A DNA stretch of 64,000 bases. Source: Solirubrobacteraceae bacterium (lineage in GTDB: Bacteria > Actinomycetota > Thermoleophilia > Solirubrobacterales > Solirubrobacteraceae). The notes under the pieces were generated by a model. That model did not search any database, was not told where the DNA came from, and saw nothing but the letters and a program-made list of their open reading frames with translations. Position numbers and translations under genes: made by a program. The stretch lies in NCBI GenBank assembly GCA_017882375.1, contig JADGPP010000002.1, forward strand, positions 35,256-99,255, read 5' to 3'. Positions 51,779-59,783 of this stretch are shown in pieces (position 1 is the first letter of the stretch; each line of letters begins with the position of its first letter).

Positions 51779-51891
51779 GAGCCGGTCGCGCTGCAGCGTC
51801 AGCAGCGAGCCGGCCTGGGTGGCCGCGACTGGCCGGCTGGCGGACGTGGGCCGGCGCAGAGCCGGCGGGGGACTCTGATAGACCCCGCACG

Positions 51892-53034
51892 ATGGGCCCC
51901 CCCGCGAAGCCGCCGCCCCCTCGCAGACGAGCCCGCCAGCGGCGCGCTGGTCTGATCGTCGCGGCGATCCTGCTCGCGGGGCTGCTCGCGTTTGCGCTCT
52001 CGCGGCTGGGGTTGCATCGGATCGGCCACGCGCTGATCACCGCCAAGCCGGGATGGGTGGCGCTGGCGTTCGTGCTGATGGCCTGCTCGCTGGTGCTGCG
52101 CTCGGTCTCCTGGCACCAGACGCTGCGCGCGGCGCTGCCGGAGACGCGGATCCCCTGGCCGGCCGTCACGCGCGCGACGATGATCGGGGTGATGGCCTCG
52201 GCGGTCGTCCCCGGGCGGATCGGCGAGCCGACCCGCGTCGTCGTGCTCACGCGCAGGCTCGACGGACCCAGCAAGCGCCAGCTGCCGATCGTCGCCGGCA
52301 CGGTGTTCTCGCAGACGCTGATCAACCTGCTCGCGCTGGGCATCCTCGCGGCGATCACGTTCACCAGCGTCCCGCTGCTCAACGGGCATCCGGCGGGGAT
52401 CGCCACGGCGATCGCGATCCCGCTGCTGATCTGCGCGCTGGTCGTCGCCGGCCCGCGGCTGGTCGCGCTGGGCCGCCGGGCGCGCTCGCGGCGCGTGGCC
52501 AAGGCGGCCGACGCGGTCGCCGCGGCGCTCAGCCTCGCGCGCCGCGGCCTGATCGTGTTCGCGCGTCCGCGCTATGGCAGCACGGCGGTCGCCGGTCAGC
52601 TGGCGGCGTGGGCGCTGCAATGGCTCGCCTGCTACATGGTCGTGCTCGCCTTGGGCCTGCAGGACAAGGCCGGGTTGGCCGCGGCGGCGGCGATCCTGCT
52701 GGCGGTCAACGTCAGCGCGATCCTGCCCGCCACGCCCTCTAACGTCGGCGTCTTTCAGGCAGCCTGTCTGGTCGTCCTGACCGCCTACGGCGTCGGCGGC
52801 GGCCCCGGCTTGGCCTACGGCATCATCCTGCAGGCGGTGGAGGTGCTGACGGCGCTCGCCCTCGGCGTTCCGGCGCTGCTGGGCGAGGGGCTGACGTGGC
52901 GTGAGATCCGCGCGGAGTCGCAGACCGAGCGAGCGCGCGAGGAGGCATCGCCGGACGATCTGCCGTCGAGCCCGGGCGAGGCGGCGTCGATCGGAGGTGG
53001 CGAGGGGACGTCAGCCGGCGATCGCGCGCAGTGA
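51892..53034 (+). CDS. Flippase-like / lysylphosphatidylglycerol-synthase transmembrane-type membrane protein
   Basis: 380 residues with about eight membrane helices of the UPF0104 / LPG_synthase_TM family (also AglD). Conserved-type segments are SLVLRSVSWHQTLRAAL, VPGRIGEPTRVVVLTRRL (the G-R-x-G-E-x-x-R motif) and LPATPSNVGVFQAACLVVL (the P-x-x-x-G-xx-E/Q motif). Basic N-terminus PPPRRRARQRR and an acidic, disordered C-terminal 60 residues flank the membrane part. Possible substrates are polyprenol-linked sugars or lipids, which would fit the nearby glycosyltransferases; unproven. Its 3' end overlaps hpnH by 24 nt in convergent arrangement. Confidence 0.85.
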   Translation: MGPPAKPPPPRRRARQRRAGLIVAAILLAGLLAFALSRLGLHRIGHALITAKPGWVALAFVLMACSLVLRSVSWHQTLRAALPETRIPWPAVTRATMIGVMASAVVPGRIGEPTRVVVLTRRLDGPSKRQLPIVAGTVFSQTLINLLALGILAAITFTSVPLLNGHPAGIATAIAIPLLICALVVAGPRLVALGRRARSRRVAKAADAVAAALSLARRGLIVFARPRYGSTAVAGQLAAWALQWLACYMVVLALGLQDKAGLAAAAAILLAVNVSAILPATPSNVGVFQAACLVVLTAYGVGGGPGLAYGIILQAVEVLTALALGVPALLGEGLTWREIRAESQTERAREEASPDDLPSSPGEAASIGGGEGTSAGDRAQ

Positions 53035-54012
53035 CTGGCGCAGCGAGCGCGTGGTCTGCAGCACGGCCGTGGGCTCGTAGCCGCAGTGCGCCATGCAGTT
53101 TTCACAGCGCGGGTCCTTGCCACGACCGTACTTGCTCCAGTCGGTCGTCTCCAGCAGCTCTTTGTAGGTCTCGGTGTAGCCGTCGGCCATCAGGTAGCAG
53201 GGGCGCTGCCAGCCGAACAGCGAGTAGCTGGGGATGCCCCACGCGGTGCAGTCGAATTCGGCCTTGCCCTCGAGGAAGTCGAGGAACAGCGGGCTGTGGT
53301 TCAGGCGCCACTTCTTGCGCCGGCCTTCGCCGAAGGCCTCCTTGAACAGCTTGCGCGTCTCGGTCACGCCGAGGAAGTGCTCCTGGTCGGGAGCTTTCTC
53401 GTAGGCGTAGGCGGGCGAGATCATCATTTCGTCGACTTCGAGGTCGTCGTTGAGGAAGTCCAGCACCTCACGCACGGTCTTCGGCGAGTCCTGCGTGAAG
53501 AACGTCGTGTTCGTGGTGACGCGAAAGCCCGCCGCTTTGGCGGCCTTGATCGCCGCGACGGCCTTGTCGAAGACGCCCTCGCGCTCGACCGAGGCGTCGT
53601 GGCGCTCCTGCAGGCCGTCCATGTGCACCGCCCAGGAGAAGTACGGGCTCGGCTTGAAGTTCTCGAGCTTCTTCTCCAGCAGCAGCGCATTGGTGCACAG
53701 GTAGACGAACTTCTTGCGCTTGATCAGCTCGGCGGCGATCACGTGGATCTCCGGATGGATCAGCGGCTCGCCGCCGGCGATCGAGACCATCGGCGCACCG
53801 CTCTCCTCGATCGCGCCGATCGCCTGCTCGACGGGCATCCGCCGGCGCAGCTCGTGCTCGGGATGCTGGATCTTGCCGCAGCCCGAGCAGGCCAGGTTGC
53901 ACTGGAACAGCGGCTCGAGCTCGACGATCAGCGGGAACTTCTCACGTTTGGCAAGACGCTGGCGCATCAGGTACCAACCCATGCGCGTGCTCTGCCTGAC
54001 CCGGACCGCCAT
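53011..54012 (-). CDS. hpnH: Radical SAM adenosylhopane synthase HpnH
   Basis: 333 residues. Radical SAM cluster motif CNLACSGCGK (CxxxCxxC) near residues 38-45, SIAGGEPLIHPEI (GGEP), and the C-terminal CENCMAHCGYEPTAVL of the HpnH family. It joins an adenosyl group to hopene (diploptene) to make adenosylhopane, the first step to C35 hopanoids. It is the last gene of the hopanoid operon and overlaps the convergent flippase-like gene by 24 nt. The upstream gene hpnG lies 10 nt away. An ATG at 54012 is the family-type start. Confidence 0.95.
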   Translation of the reverse strand: MAVRVRQSTRMGWYLMRQRLAKREKFPLIVELEPLFQCNLACSGCGKIQHPEHELRRRMPVEQAIGAIEESGAPMVSIAGGEPLIHPEIHVIAAELIKRKKFVYLCTNALLLEKKLENFKPSPYFSWAVHMDGLQERHDASVEREGVFDKAVAAIKAAKAAGFRVTTNTTFFTQDSPKTVREVLDFLNDDLEVDEMMISPAYAYEKAPDQEHFLGVTETRKLFKEAFGEGRRKKWRLNHSPLFLDFLEGKAEFDCTAWGIPSYSLFGWQRPCYLMADGYTETYKELLETTDWSKYGRGKDPRCENCMAHCGYEPTAVLQTTRSLRQSLRAIAG

Positions 54013-54022
54013 GCCGGGTACC

Positions 54023-54616
54023 TTAGCCCGCCGTGTCCCAGTCCTTAAGGGTCACCGCCGAAGCGCGCCGCAGAACGCGCGCGGCGTGCAGCGCCCAGCC
54101 CAGCGCCCGCGGGCGAAACAGCTCGTGACTGGGGCTGTCGAGTACCACGCGCACGACTGCGAACGGCCGTCCGGCGGCGCCGGCGGCCAGCCACGCGGAC
54201 TCCATGTCGACGGCCAGCGCCCCGGCCGCGCGCAGCTGCTCGCGCCGCTCGCCGGTGGCGATCTTGGCGACGCCGACGATCGGCCCCCGCCGCACCGTCA
54301 GCCCGGCGCCGCTCAGCGCGTCGGCCAGCTGCGTCGCGCCGTGGCAGCTCGCCTGGACGCGATCGTGCCCCTCGTCGGCGGCGGCGAGCACGTGATCGGC
54401 GACAATCACTTCGCCGGGTCGCGCCTGCGCGTCCAGTCCGCCGCAGAAGCCGAGCACCAGCAGCGCGTCGCCGGGCTCGCGCGACAGCGCGTCGGCCGCT
54501 CTGCGCGACTTCTCCGGACCCATGCCCGTCTTGCGCACGTGCGCCCCGCGCGCGCCCGAGCGGATCAGCATCTCCTCGAGACTCAGCGGCGCGGCGACGA
54601 CCACGCGGCGGCTCAT
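54023..54616 (-). CDS. hpnG: Hopanoid nucleoside phosphorylase-like protein HpnG
   Basis: 197 residues of the purine-nucleoside-phosphorylase fold (HpnG). Visible features are VVVAAPLSLEEM at the N-terminus, RKTGMGPEKSRRAA (phosphate/ribose loop), LLVLGFCGGLDAQARPGEVIVAD, GALAVDMESAWLA (Met-Glu pair for the ribose hydroxyls) and AVVRVVLDSPSHELFRPR. It removes adenine from adenosylhopane, giving ribosylhopane. The ATG at 54616 overlaps hpnE by 4 nt; an earlier in-frame start lies in hpnE. The next gene in the operon is hpnH. Confidence 0.88.
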   Translation of the reverse strand: MSRRVVVAAPLSLEEMLIRSGARGAHVRKTGMGPEKSRRAADALSREPGDALLVLGFCGGLDAQARPGEVIVADHVLAAADEGHDRVQASCHGATQLADALSGAGLTVRRGPIVGVAKIATGERREQLRAAGALAVDMESAWLAAGAAGRPFAVVRVVLDSPSHELFRPRALGWALHAARVLRRASAVTLKDWDTAG

Positions 54617-56019
54617 CCTGGCACCGCGCCCGGCTCGCCGGTCGCTGCCGTGCTGGCCTGCGGGCCGTGCGCGTTCGGCGCCGCCGGCTCCAGGGCGAGC
54701 GCCGCGAGCGCCTCGGCAGCGGCGGCGTGCCCGCTCATCACGGCACCCTCGAGCGTCGCCGGCCATCCGGTGTCCGTCCAGCTGCCCGCGAGCACGAGCC
54801 CGGGAACGGATGTGCGCGGCCGCGGTCGCAGCACCGCCGTCCCAGGTACGGCGCGGAACGTTGCGGCGTGCTCGCGCGTGGCCAGGAAGCGCTCGACCGT
54901 CGCGTCGCGCGCGCCGGGAAGCAGCTCTTTCAAGGCCGGCACGTAGCGCGCGCGCAGCTCGTCGACGCTCATCCGCATCTGCTCGTCGGCCGCCGACAGC
55001 GAGACCGCCAGATACTGACATCCCGGCGGGGCGCCCGCGGCGGCGCTGCGGTCGAACACGTACTGCACGGGCGTGTCCACGCCGGCCGCGAAGGGCTCCT
55101 CGCAGACGACGCGGTCGAACACCACGTGCAGGTTGACGATCGGCGAGCTGCCCAGTCCGCGAACCGTCTGCGCCAGCTGTGGCAGCAGTGCCTCCAGCAG
55201 ACCTGCCGCGCGGGCGTGGGGCAAGGCGACGATCACCGCCTCGGAGCTGAAGCCCCCCTCCCCGCCCTCGACCTCAAACCCGGCGCCTGTGCGTCGCAGG
55301 CCGTGCGCGCGCCAGCCGAGGCGAAACTGAACCCCGGCGTCGGCCAGCGCACGCTCGGCCGGCTCGCCGATCGTCTCTGCGAGCGTGCCGACGTGAAAGC
55401 CGATGTCGCCGGCATCGGCGCCCGTGAGCAGCCCTGTGCGGAACACGAACGCGCCGAGCGCGAGCGAGGCCTCGGCGGCGGGGACGTTGAGCGTCGGCAA
55501 GGCGATCAGGTCCCACAGGACGCTCACCGCGTGCGCATCCTGGCCGCGCTCGGCCAGCCACGCGCCGAACGTCTGGCCGTCAAGCGCCGGGTCGGCCGGG
55601 TCGAGGCTCGTGAGCGCGCGCGCCGCGAGCGCTGCGCTGAGGCGCTCAGACGGACTGAGGTGGGGATAGCGCGCCAGCGCGCCGGCGAGGTGAAACGGCG
55701 GCGGCAGTGAGCCGCGGCGCAGCACGACCGGCTGCGCGCGCGGGCTCAGCACGGGAATCTCCAGGCGCTCCTGCACCGAGACGTGGTGCTCTGAGCCCAG
55801 CCGCGCCAGCAACGAGCGATAGGCCGAGCAGCAGCGCAGGAAGACGTGCTGGCCGTTGTCGAAGTGCATGCCGTCGCGCTCGAAGGAGTAGGCCGCGCCG
55901 CCGAGCCTGCGCCGGACCTCGACGAGGGTGACGCGCGCGCCGGCCGCGGCGCAGTCCAGCGCCGCGGCGATCCCGGCCAGGCCGCCGCCGATCACCAGCA
56001 CGCGCCGCTCGCCGCTCAC
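54613..56019 (-). CDS. hpnE: Hydroxysqualene dehydroxylase HpnE
   Basis: 468-residue FAD amine-oxidase-like enzyme that finishes squalene formation with HpnC and HpnD. FAD-binding VLVIGGGLAGIAAALDCA is near the N-terminus, VTLVEVRRRLGGAAYSF next to it, then MHFDNGQHVFLRCCSAY and, near the C-terminus, LVLAGSWTDTGWPATLEGAV for the isoalloxazine contact. The GTG at 56019 overlaps hpnD (GTGTGA). A Gly/Ala/Thr-rich 25-residue end follows. Its start could shift by a few residues, but the FAD loop near the N-terminus fixes the frame. Confidence 0.93.
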   Translation of the reverse strand: MSGERRVLVIGGGLAGIAAALDCAAAGARVTLVEVRRRLGGAAYSFERDGMHFDNGQHVFLRCCSAYRSLLARLGSEHHVSVQERLEIPVLSPRAQPVVLRRGSLPPPFHLAGALARYPHLSPSERLSAALAARALTSLDPADPALDGQTFGAWLAERGQDAHAVSVLWDLIALPTLNVPAAEASLALGAFVFRTGLLTGADAGDIGFHVGTLAETIGEPAERALADAGVQFRLGWRAHGLRRTGAGFEVEGGEGGFSSEAVIVALPHARAAGLLEALLPQLAQTVRGLGSSPIVNLHVVFDRVVCEEPFAAGVDTPVQYVFDRSAAAGAPPGCQYLAVSLSAADEQMRMSVDELRARYVPALKELLPGARDATVERFLATREHAATFRAVPGTAVLRPRPRTSVPGLVLAGSWTDTGWPATLEGAVMSGHAAAAEALAALALEPAAPNAHGPQASTAATGEPGAVPG

Positions 56020-56939
56020 ACGCTCCTCCCGGCGATGCTGCGCAGGGCAACCCGGACCTTCTCGCCGGCCGACAGCGAGGCGCGCTGGTGCAGCGCGCGC
56101 TGCGGATCGGCCCCGATCCGCGCCAGCAGGCGGTGGTAGATGCCGCTCATCGCCAGCACGCACGCGGCACTGCGCCTGTCCAGCAGCGGCACGAGCCGCA
56201 TGCCGCGATCGAACCACTGCTGCGCGCGCTCGGCCTCGAAGCGCACGAGCGCGCCGAGCGAATCCGGCGACGCCGTCTCTCCACGCAGTGCCGCGAGCAT
56301 CTCGGCGGCGCCGGCGGCGCCCGGCCCGGAGATCACGCCGAAGCGCCGCAGATCCTCGGCGGGCAGGTAGACGCGCCCGATCTCGGCGTCCTCGCGCACG
56401 TCGCGCAGGATGTTCGTGAGCTGCAGCGCGACGCCGAGCTCGTCGGCGAGCCGTTCGGCTTGCGCGCGGTCCACCCTGGCTGCGCCGCGCGCTCGCGTGC
56501 CGAAGATCGCCAGGCAGACGCGCCCGATCGCGCCGGCCACGCGCCGGCAGTAGACCACGAGATCCTCGATGCGCTCATACGTCACGCCGTCGACGTCCAT
56601 GCGCACCCCCTCGATCAGCTCGCCCATCGCACCGGGCGGAAGCGCGAAGCGACGGTGCGCGTCGGCGAGCGCCACGATCACCGGGTCCCGCGCAGCGTGC
56701 TGCGCCGAGCCGGTCCGTTCGAGCGCGCTCAACTGCTCGGCGGCCTCGTCGAGCAGCGCACGCTTGCGCTCGCGGTCGAGGTCGCCGTCGCCGATGTCGT
56801 CGACGCGCCGGGCGAACGCGTAGGCGGCGCACATCGCCCGGCGACGCTCGGGCGCCAGCAGGCGGATGCCGTAGTAGAAGTTCGCCGCCTGCGAGCGCGT
56901 GATCGCCGCACAGCGGGCGTAGGCCTCCTTCGTGGGCAT
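56016..56939 (-). CDS. hpnD: Presqualene diphosphate synthase HpnD
   Basis: 307 residues of the squalene/phytoene synthase family. The first Asp-rich motif reads FARRVDDIGDGDLD and the second LRDVREDAEIGRVYLP with DLRRFGV after it. YYGIRLLAPERRRAMCAAYAFARR is the opening, TYERIEDLVVYCRRVAGAIG the central helix. It condenses two farnesyl diphosphates to presqualene diphosphate. Likely start is the ATG at 56939; a GTG at 56951 is possible. It is 43 nt after hpnC and overlaps hpnE by 4 nt. Confidence 0.92.
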   Translation of the reverse strand: MPTKEAYARCAAITRSQAANFYYGIRLLAPERRRAMCAAYAFARRVDDIGDGDLDRERKRALLDEAAEQLSALERTGSAQHAARDPVIVALADAHRRFALPPGAMGELIEGVRMDVDGVTYERIEDLVVYCRRVAGAIGRVCLAIFGTRARGAARVDRAQAERLADELGVALQLTNILRDVREDAEIGRVYLPAEDLRRFGVISGPGAAGAAEMLAALRGETASPDSLGALVRFEAERAQQWFDRGMRLVPLLDRRSAACVLAMSGIYHRLLARIGADPQRALHQRASLSAGEKVRVALRSIAGRSV

Positions 56940-56982
56940 CTCGCGGCTCACGACGCCGCCCTGGCGCGGCATTCGCCGCCGA

Positions 56983-57879
56983 TCACGAGCGGCTCGGTGC
57001 TGCGCCCGTCGTGCCGCTCCGGCGCTGCTTGAAGAGCACGCCGGCCAGCGCGCGCAGCCGCTCCCAGCCCGAAGCTCGCGGCGGCCCGGAGAGGACGTCA
57101 TAGCGCGCGCGCTCGATCGCGTGCAGCGCGGCGTGCCCGCCGGCGACGAACGCGGCGACGGCCAGGCGCTCGCGTCCGCGCAACTCGCCCACCAACGGCG
57201 TGCCCTCGTCGAGCAGGGCGCGTGCGCGCTGCACCTCGAACGCGAGCACGGCGCGCAGGGCCGTGTCGTCGCGCTCGGCGCGGGGGTCGATATCGGCCGT
57301 CGTGGCGCCGAAGCGCGCGAGGTCCTCGGCGGGCAGGTAGATGCGCCCGGCGGCGAAGTCCTCGGCGACGTCCTGGCAGTGCTCGGCCAGCTGCAGCGCC
57401 GTGCAGATCGAGTCCGACAGGGCGATCCGCGCGGGGGTCGCCTTGGCGAAGATGCCGAGCACGATCTCGCCCACCGGGTCGGCCGACAGCGCGCAGTAGC
57501 CGCGCAACTGCTGCCAGGTCTCATAGCGGCTGATGCGCTGGTCGGCGCGGTTTGCCTCGATCAGGCGCTCGAACGGCTCGCGCGGCAGCGCGCACTCGCG
57601 CACGGTCACCGCCAGGCGGCGCATCAGCGGGTGCTCCGGCGTGCCCTCGTAGGCGCGCTGCAGGTCGCGCCCCAGCCAATCGAGCGCCTCCAGCCGATCG
57701 CCGGGCGCGGAGTCGCCGAGTTCGTCGACCAGCCGAGCGAAGCCGTACACGGCGAGCATGTGCGCGCGCACGCGGCGCGGCAGCACCCTGCTGGCGACCG
57801 GGAAGTTCTCGCCCTCGGCGCGCGCCATCACCTCGCGAGCGCTCGGCGCCCTCGGCGCGGCGTCGGCGAGCAGCATCAT
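56983..57879 (-). CDS. hpnC: Squalene synthase-like HpnC (hydroxysqualene synthase)
   Basis: 298 residues, second squalene/phytoene-synthase-fold enzyme of the cluster. The first aspartate motif is changed to LVDELGDSAPGD, a known HpnC trait; the second is EHCQDVAEDFAAGRIYLP. GENFPVASRVLPRRVRAHML opens the domain and QQLRGYCALSADPVGEIVL is the central helix. HpnC turns presqualene diphosphate into hydroxysqualene. Its ATG at 57879 overlaps the shc stop by 4 nt. Start choice between 57879 and 57876 is trivial. Confidence 0.9.
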   Translation of the reverse strand: MMLLADAAPRAPSAREVMARAEGENFPVASRVLPRRVRAHMLAVYGFARLVDELGDSAPGDRLEALDWLGRDLQRAYEGTPEHPLMRRLAVTVRECALPREPFERLIEANRADQRISRYETWQQLRGYCALSADPVGEIVLGIFAKATPARIALSDSICTALQLAEHCQDVAEDFAAGRIYLPAEDLARFGATTADIDPRAERDDTALRAVLAFEVQRARALLDEGTPLVGELRGRERLAVAAFVAGGHAALHAIERARYDVLSGPPRASGWERLRALAGVLFKQRRSGTTGAAPSRS

Positions 57880-59774
57880 CGCCGGCAGCGTCCGAGCGCC
57901 ATGATCGGAAAGGCGAGCCTGTAGAGGTGGTAGTTGATGTAGTAGTCGGAGGGAAAGCCGGTGCCGGTGTACTGCGGCTCGTCCCAGCCCCCGTCGGCGC
58001 GCTGGGTGGCGACCAGCCAGCCGACCCCCCGCTCGATCGCCTCGGGAGCGCCCTTCGCGGCGTGCAGGGCCAGCAGCGCCCAGGCGGTCTGCGAGGCCGT
58101 GCTCGGGCCCCGCCCGATCCACTCCTCCTCGTCGTAGGAGCGCGGGTCCTCGCCCCAGCCGCCGTCGTCGTTCTGGTGGTCCAGCAGCCAGCGCAGCGCG
58201 CGCTTAATGCACTGCTCGGAGGGGTCCATGCCGGCGGCGATGAGCGCGGGAACGGCGGCGCCGGTGCCGTACACGTGGTTGACGCCCCAGCGCCCGAACC
58301 ACGACCCGTCGGCCTCCTGCTGCTCGACCAGCCAGCGCATCCCGCGCTGTGCGACGGGCGTGTCGAGCAGCCCGAGCTCGGCGAGCATCTCCAGCGCGTG
58401 CGCGCTGACGTCGGCGCTCGGCTCGTCGATCACCTCGCCGAAGTCCAGGAACGGTAGCTCGCGGACCATCGTGCGCGTGTTCTCCGCGTCGAAGGCGCCC
58501 CAGCCCCCGCCGGAGCTCTGCATGCCCTCCACCCAGCGGGCGGCGCGCCGCACCGCACCGCTCAGCCGCGCGTTGTCCTTGACGCGGCGCAGGGCGAGGA
58601 CGACCTCGGCGGTGTCGTCGACATCGGGGTAGTTGACGTTGGCGAACTCGAAGGCCCAGCCGCCGGGAGCGAGGCGCGGCCTGGCGACCGACCAGTCCCC
58701 GGGGATCGTGACCTCCTCCCCCAGCAGCCAGTCGGCCGCGCGCGCGAGCGCGGGATGGTCGCCGGGCAGCCCGGCGTCGCTCAGCGCGATCAGCGCCAGC
58801 GCGGTGTCCCAGACGGGCGACTGACAGGCTTCCAGGCGCCGGCTGCGGCCCGCCGGCGCACCGACCGCCCGCGAGTCGTCGCGGTCCTCGACCATGAAGT
58901 TGTTCAGGCCGTCCATTCCGCGGCGCATGACCGGGTGATCGGGCGCGTAGCCGGACAGGTGCAGGGCGATCAGCGAGTAGACCCACGGCGGCTGGATCCC
59001 GCCCCACGAGCCGTCGGCCTCCTGGCGGCGCACGATCCAGCGCTCCGCGCGTGCCAGTGCGATCCGCCGCAGCAGTCGCAGCGGCCGGCGTTCGTAGGCG
59101 CGCAGGATGCGGTCCCCGCGAGCCAGCCACCGCGCGCGCGGCGCGGCCTGGGGCTCTGCCGCGTCCTGCGGGCGCTCGACCCGCAGCTCGTCCAGGTCGA
59201 ATGGCAGCTCGCGCGCCGGCCGGTGGGTTTTGACGAGCGAAAGCGCGACGATCGTCTGGCGTGCCCAGCAGGCGAAGTCGTAGATGTTCAGGGGAAACCA
59301 CGACGGCAGCAGGACGATCTCCGGCGGCAGCGCCGGAACGTCCTCCCACGACCACAGGCCGAACAGCGCGAGCCACAGGTGGGTGAACACGCGCGCGTTC
59401 GCGACACCGCCCTGTTCGCGGATGAACTCGGCGGCCGTGCGCATGTGCTCGGCGTCGGGCCGATCGCCGGCGAGACGCAGTGCCCAGTAGGCCTCGATCG
59501 TCGTCGACAGGTCGCCGGGGCCGCCGTAGAAGTTCGTCCAGGTTCCGTCGGCGCGCTGCTGGGAGCGGATCCACGCCGCCGAGCGCTCGGTCTCGTCGGC
59601 TCGGCGCACGCCGAGGAACTCGCGCAGGAGCATGTCCTCGGCGTCCATCGTCACGTTGGTCTGCAGCTCGCCCTGCCACCAGCCGGCCCGGTCCTGCAGC
59701 GAGAGCAGGTGCTCGCAGGCGAGCTCCAACGCCATCTGAGCCTCGTTTTGGGCCTCTATGGTTGACGACGCCAT
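57876..59774 (-). CDS. shc: Squalene-hopene cyclase
   Basis: 632 residues, terpene cyclase class II that converts squalene to hopene and hopanol in the membrane. The acid motif D-x-D-D is found as NYPDVDDTAEVVLALRR. QW repeats appear throughout, for example QRADGTWTNFYGG, QEADGSWGGIQPPWVYS and QNDDGGWGED, the last repeat being QRADGGWDEPQYTG. WDTALALIALSDAGLP and GWAFEFANVNYPD flank the cavity. Full length. An ATG at 59774 lies 9 nt after the ArnT-like gene, so it is in one operon with the upstream glycosyltransferases and the downstream hpn genes. Confidence 0.96.
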   Translation of the reverse strand: MASSTIEAQNEAQMALELACEHLLSLQDRAGWWQGELQTNVTMDAEDMLLREFLGVRRADETERSAAWIRSQQRADGTWTNFYGGPGDLSTTIEAYWALRLAGDRPDAEHMRTAAEFIREQGGVANARVFTHLWLALFGLWSWEDVPALPPEIVLLPSWFPLNIYDFACWARQTIVALSLVKTHRPARELPFDLDELRVERPQDAAEPQAAPRARWLARGDRILRAYERRPLRLLRRIALARAERWIVRRQEADGSWGGIQPPWVYSLIALHLSGYAPDHPVMRRGMDGLNNFMVEDRDDSRAVGAPAGRSRRLEACQSPVWDTALALIALSDAGLPGDHPALARAADWLLGEEVTIPGDWSVARPRLAPGGWAFEFANVNYPDVDDTAEVVLALRRVKDNARLSGAVRRAARWVEGMQSSGGGWGAFDAENTRTMVRELPFLDFGEVIDEPSADVSAHALEMLAELGLLDTPVAQRGMRWLVEQQEADGSWFGRWGVNHVYGTGAAVPALIAAGMDPSEQCIKRALRWLLDHQNDDGGWGEDPRSYDEEEWIGRGPSTASQTAWALLALHAAKGAPEAIERGVGWLVATQRADGGWDEPQYTGTGFPSDYYINYHLYRLAFPIMALGRCRR

Positions 59775-59783
59775 TGCGGGAAC

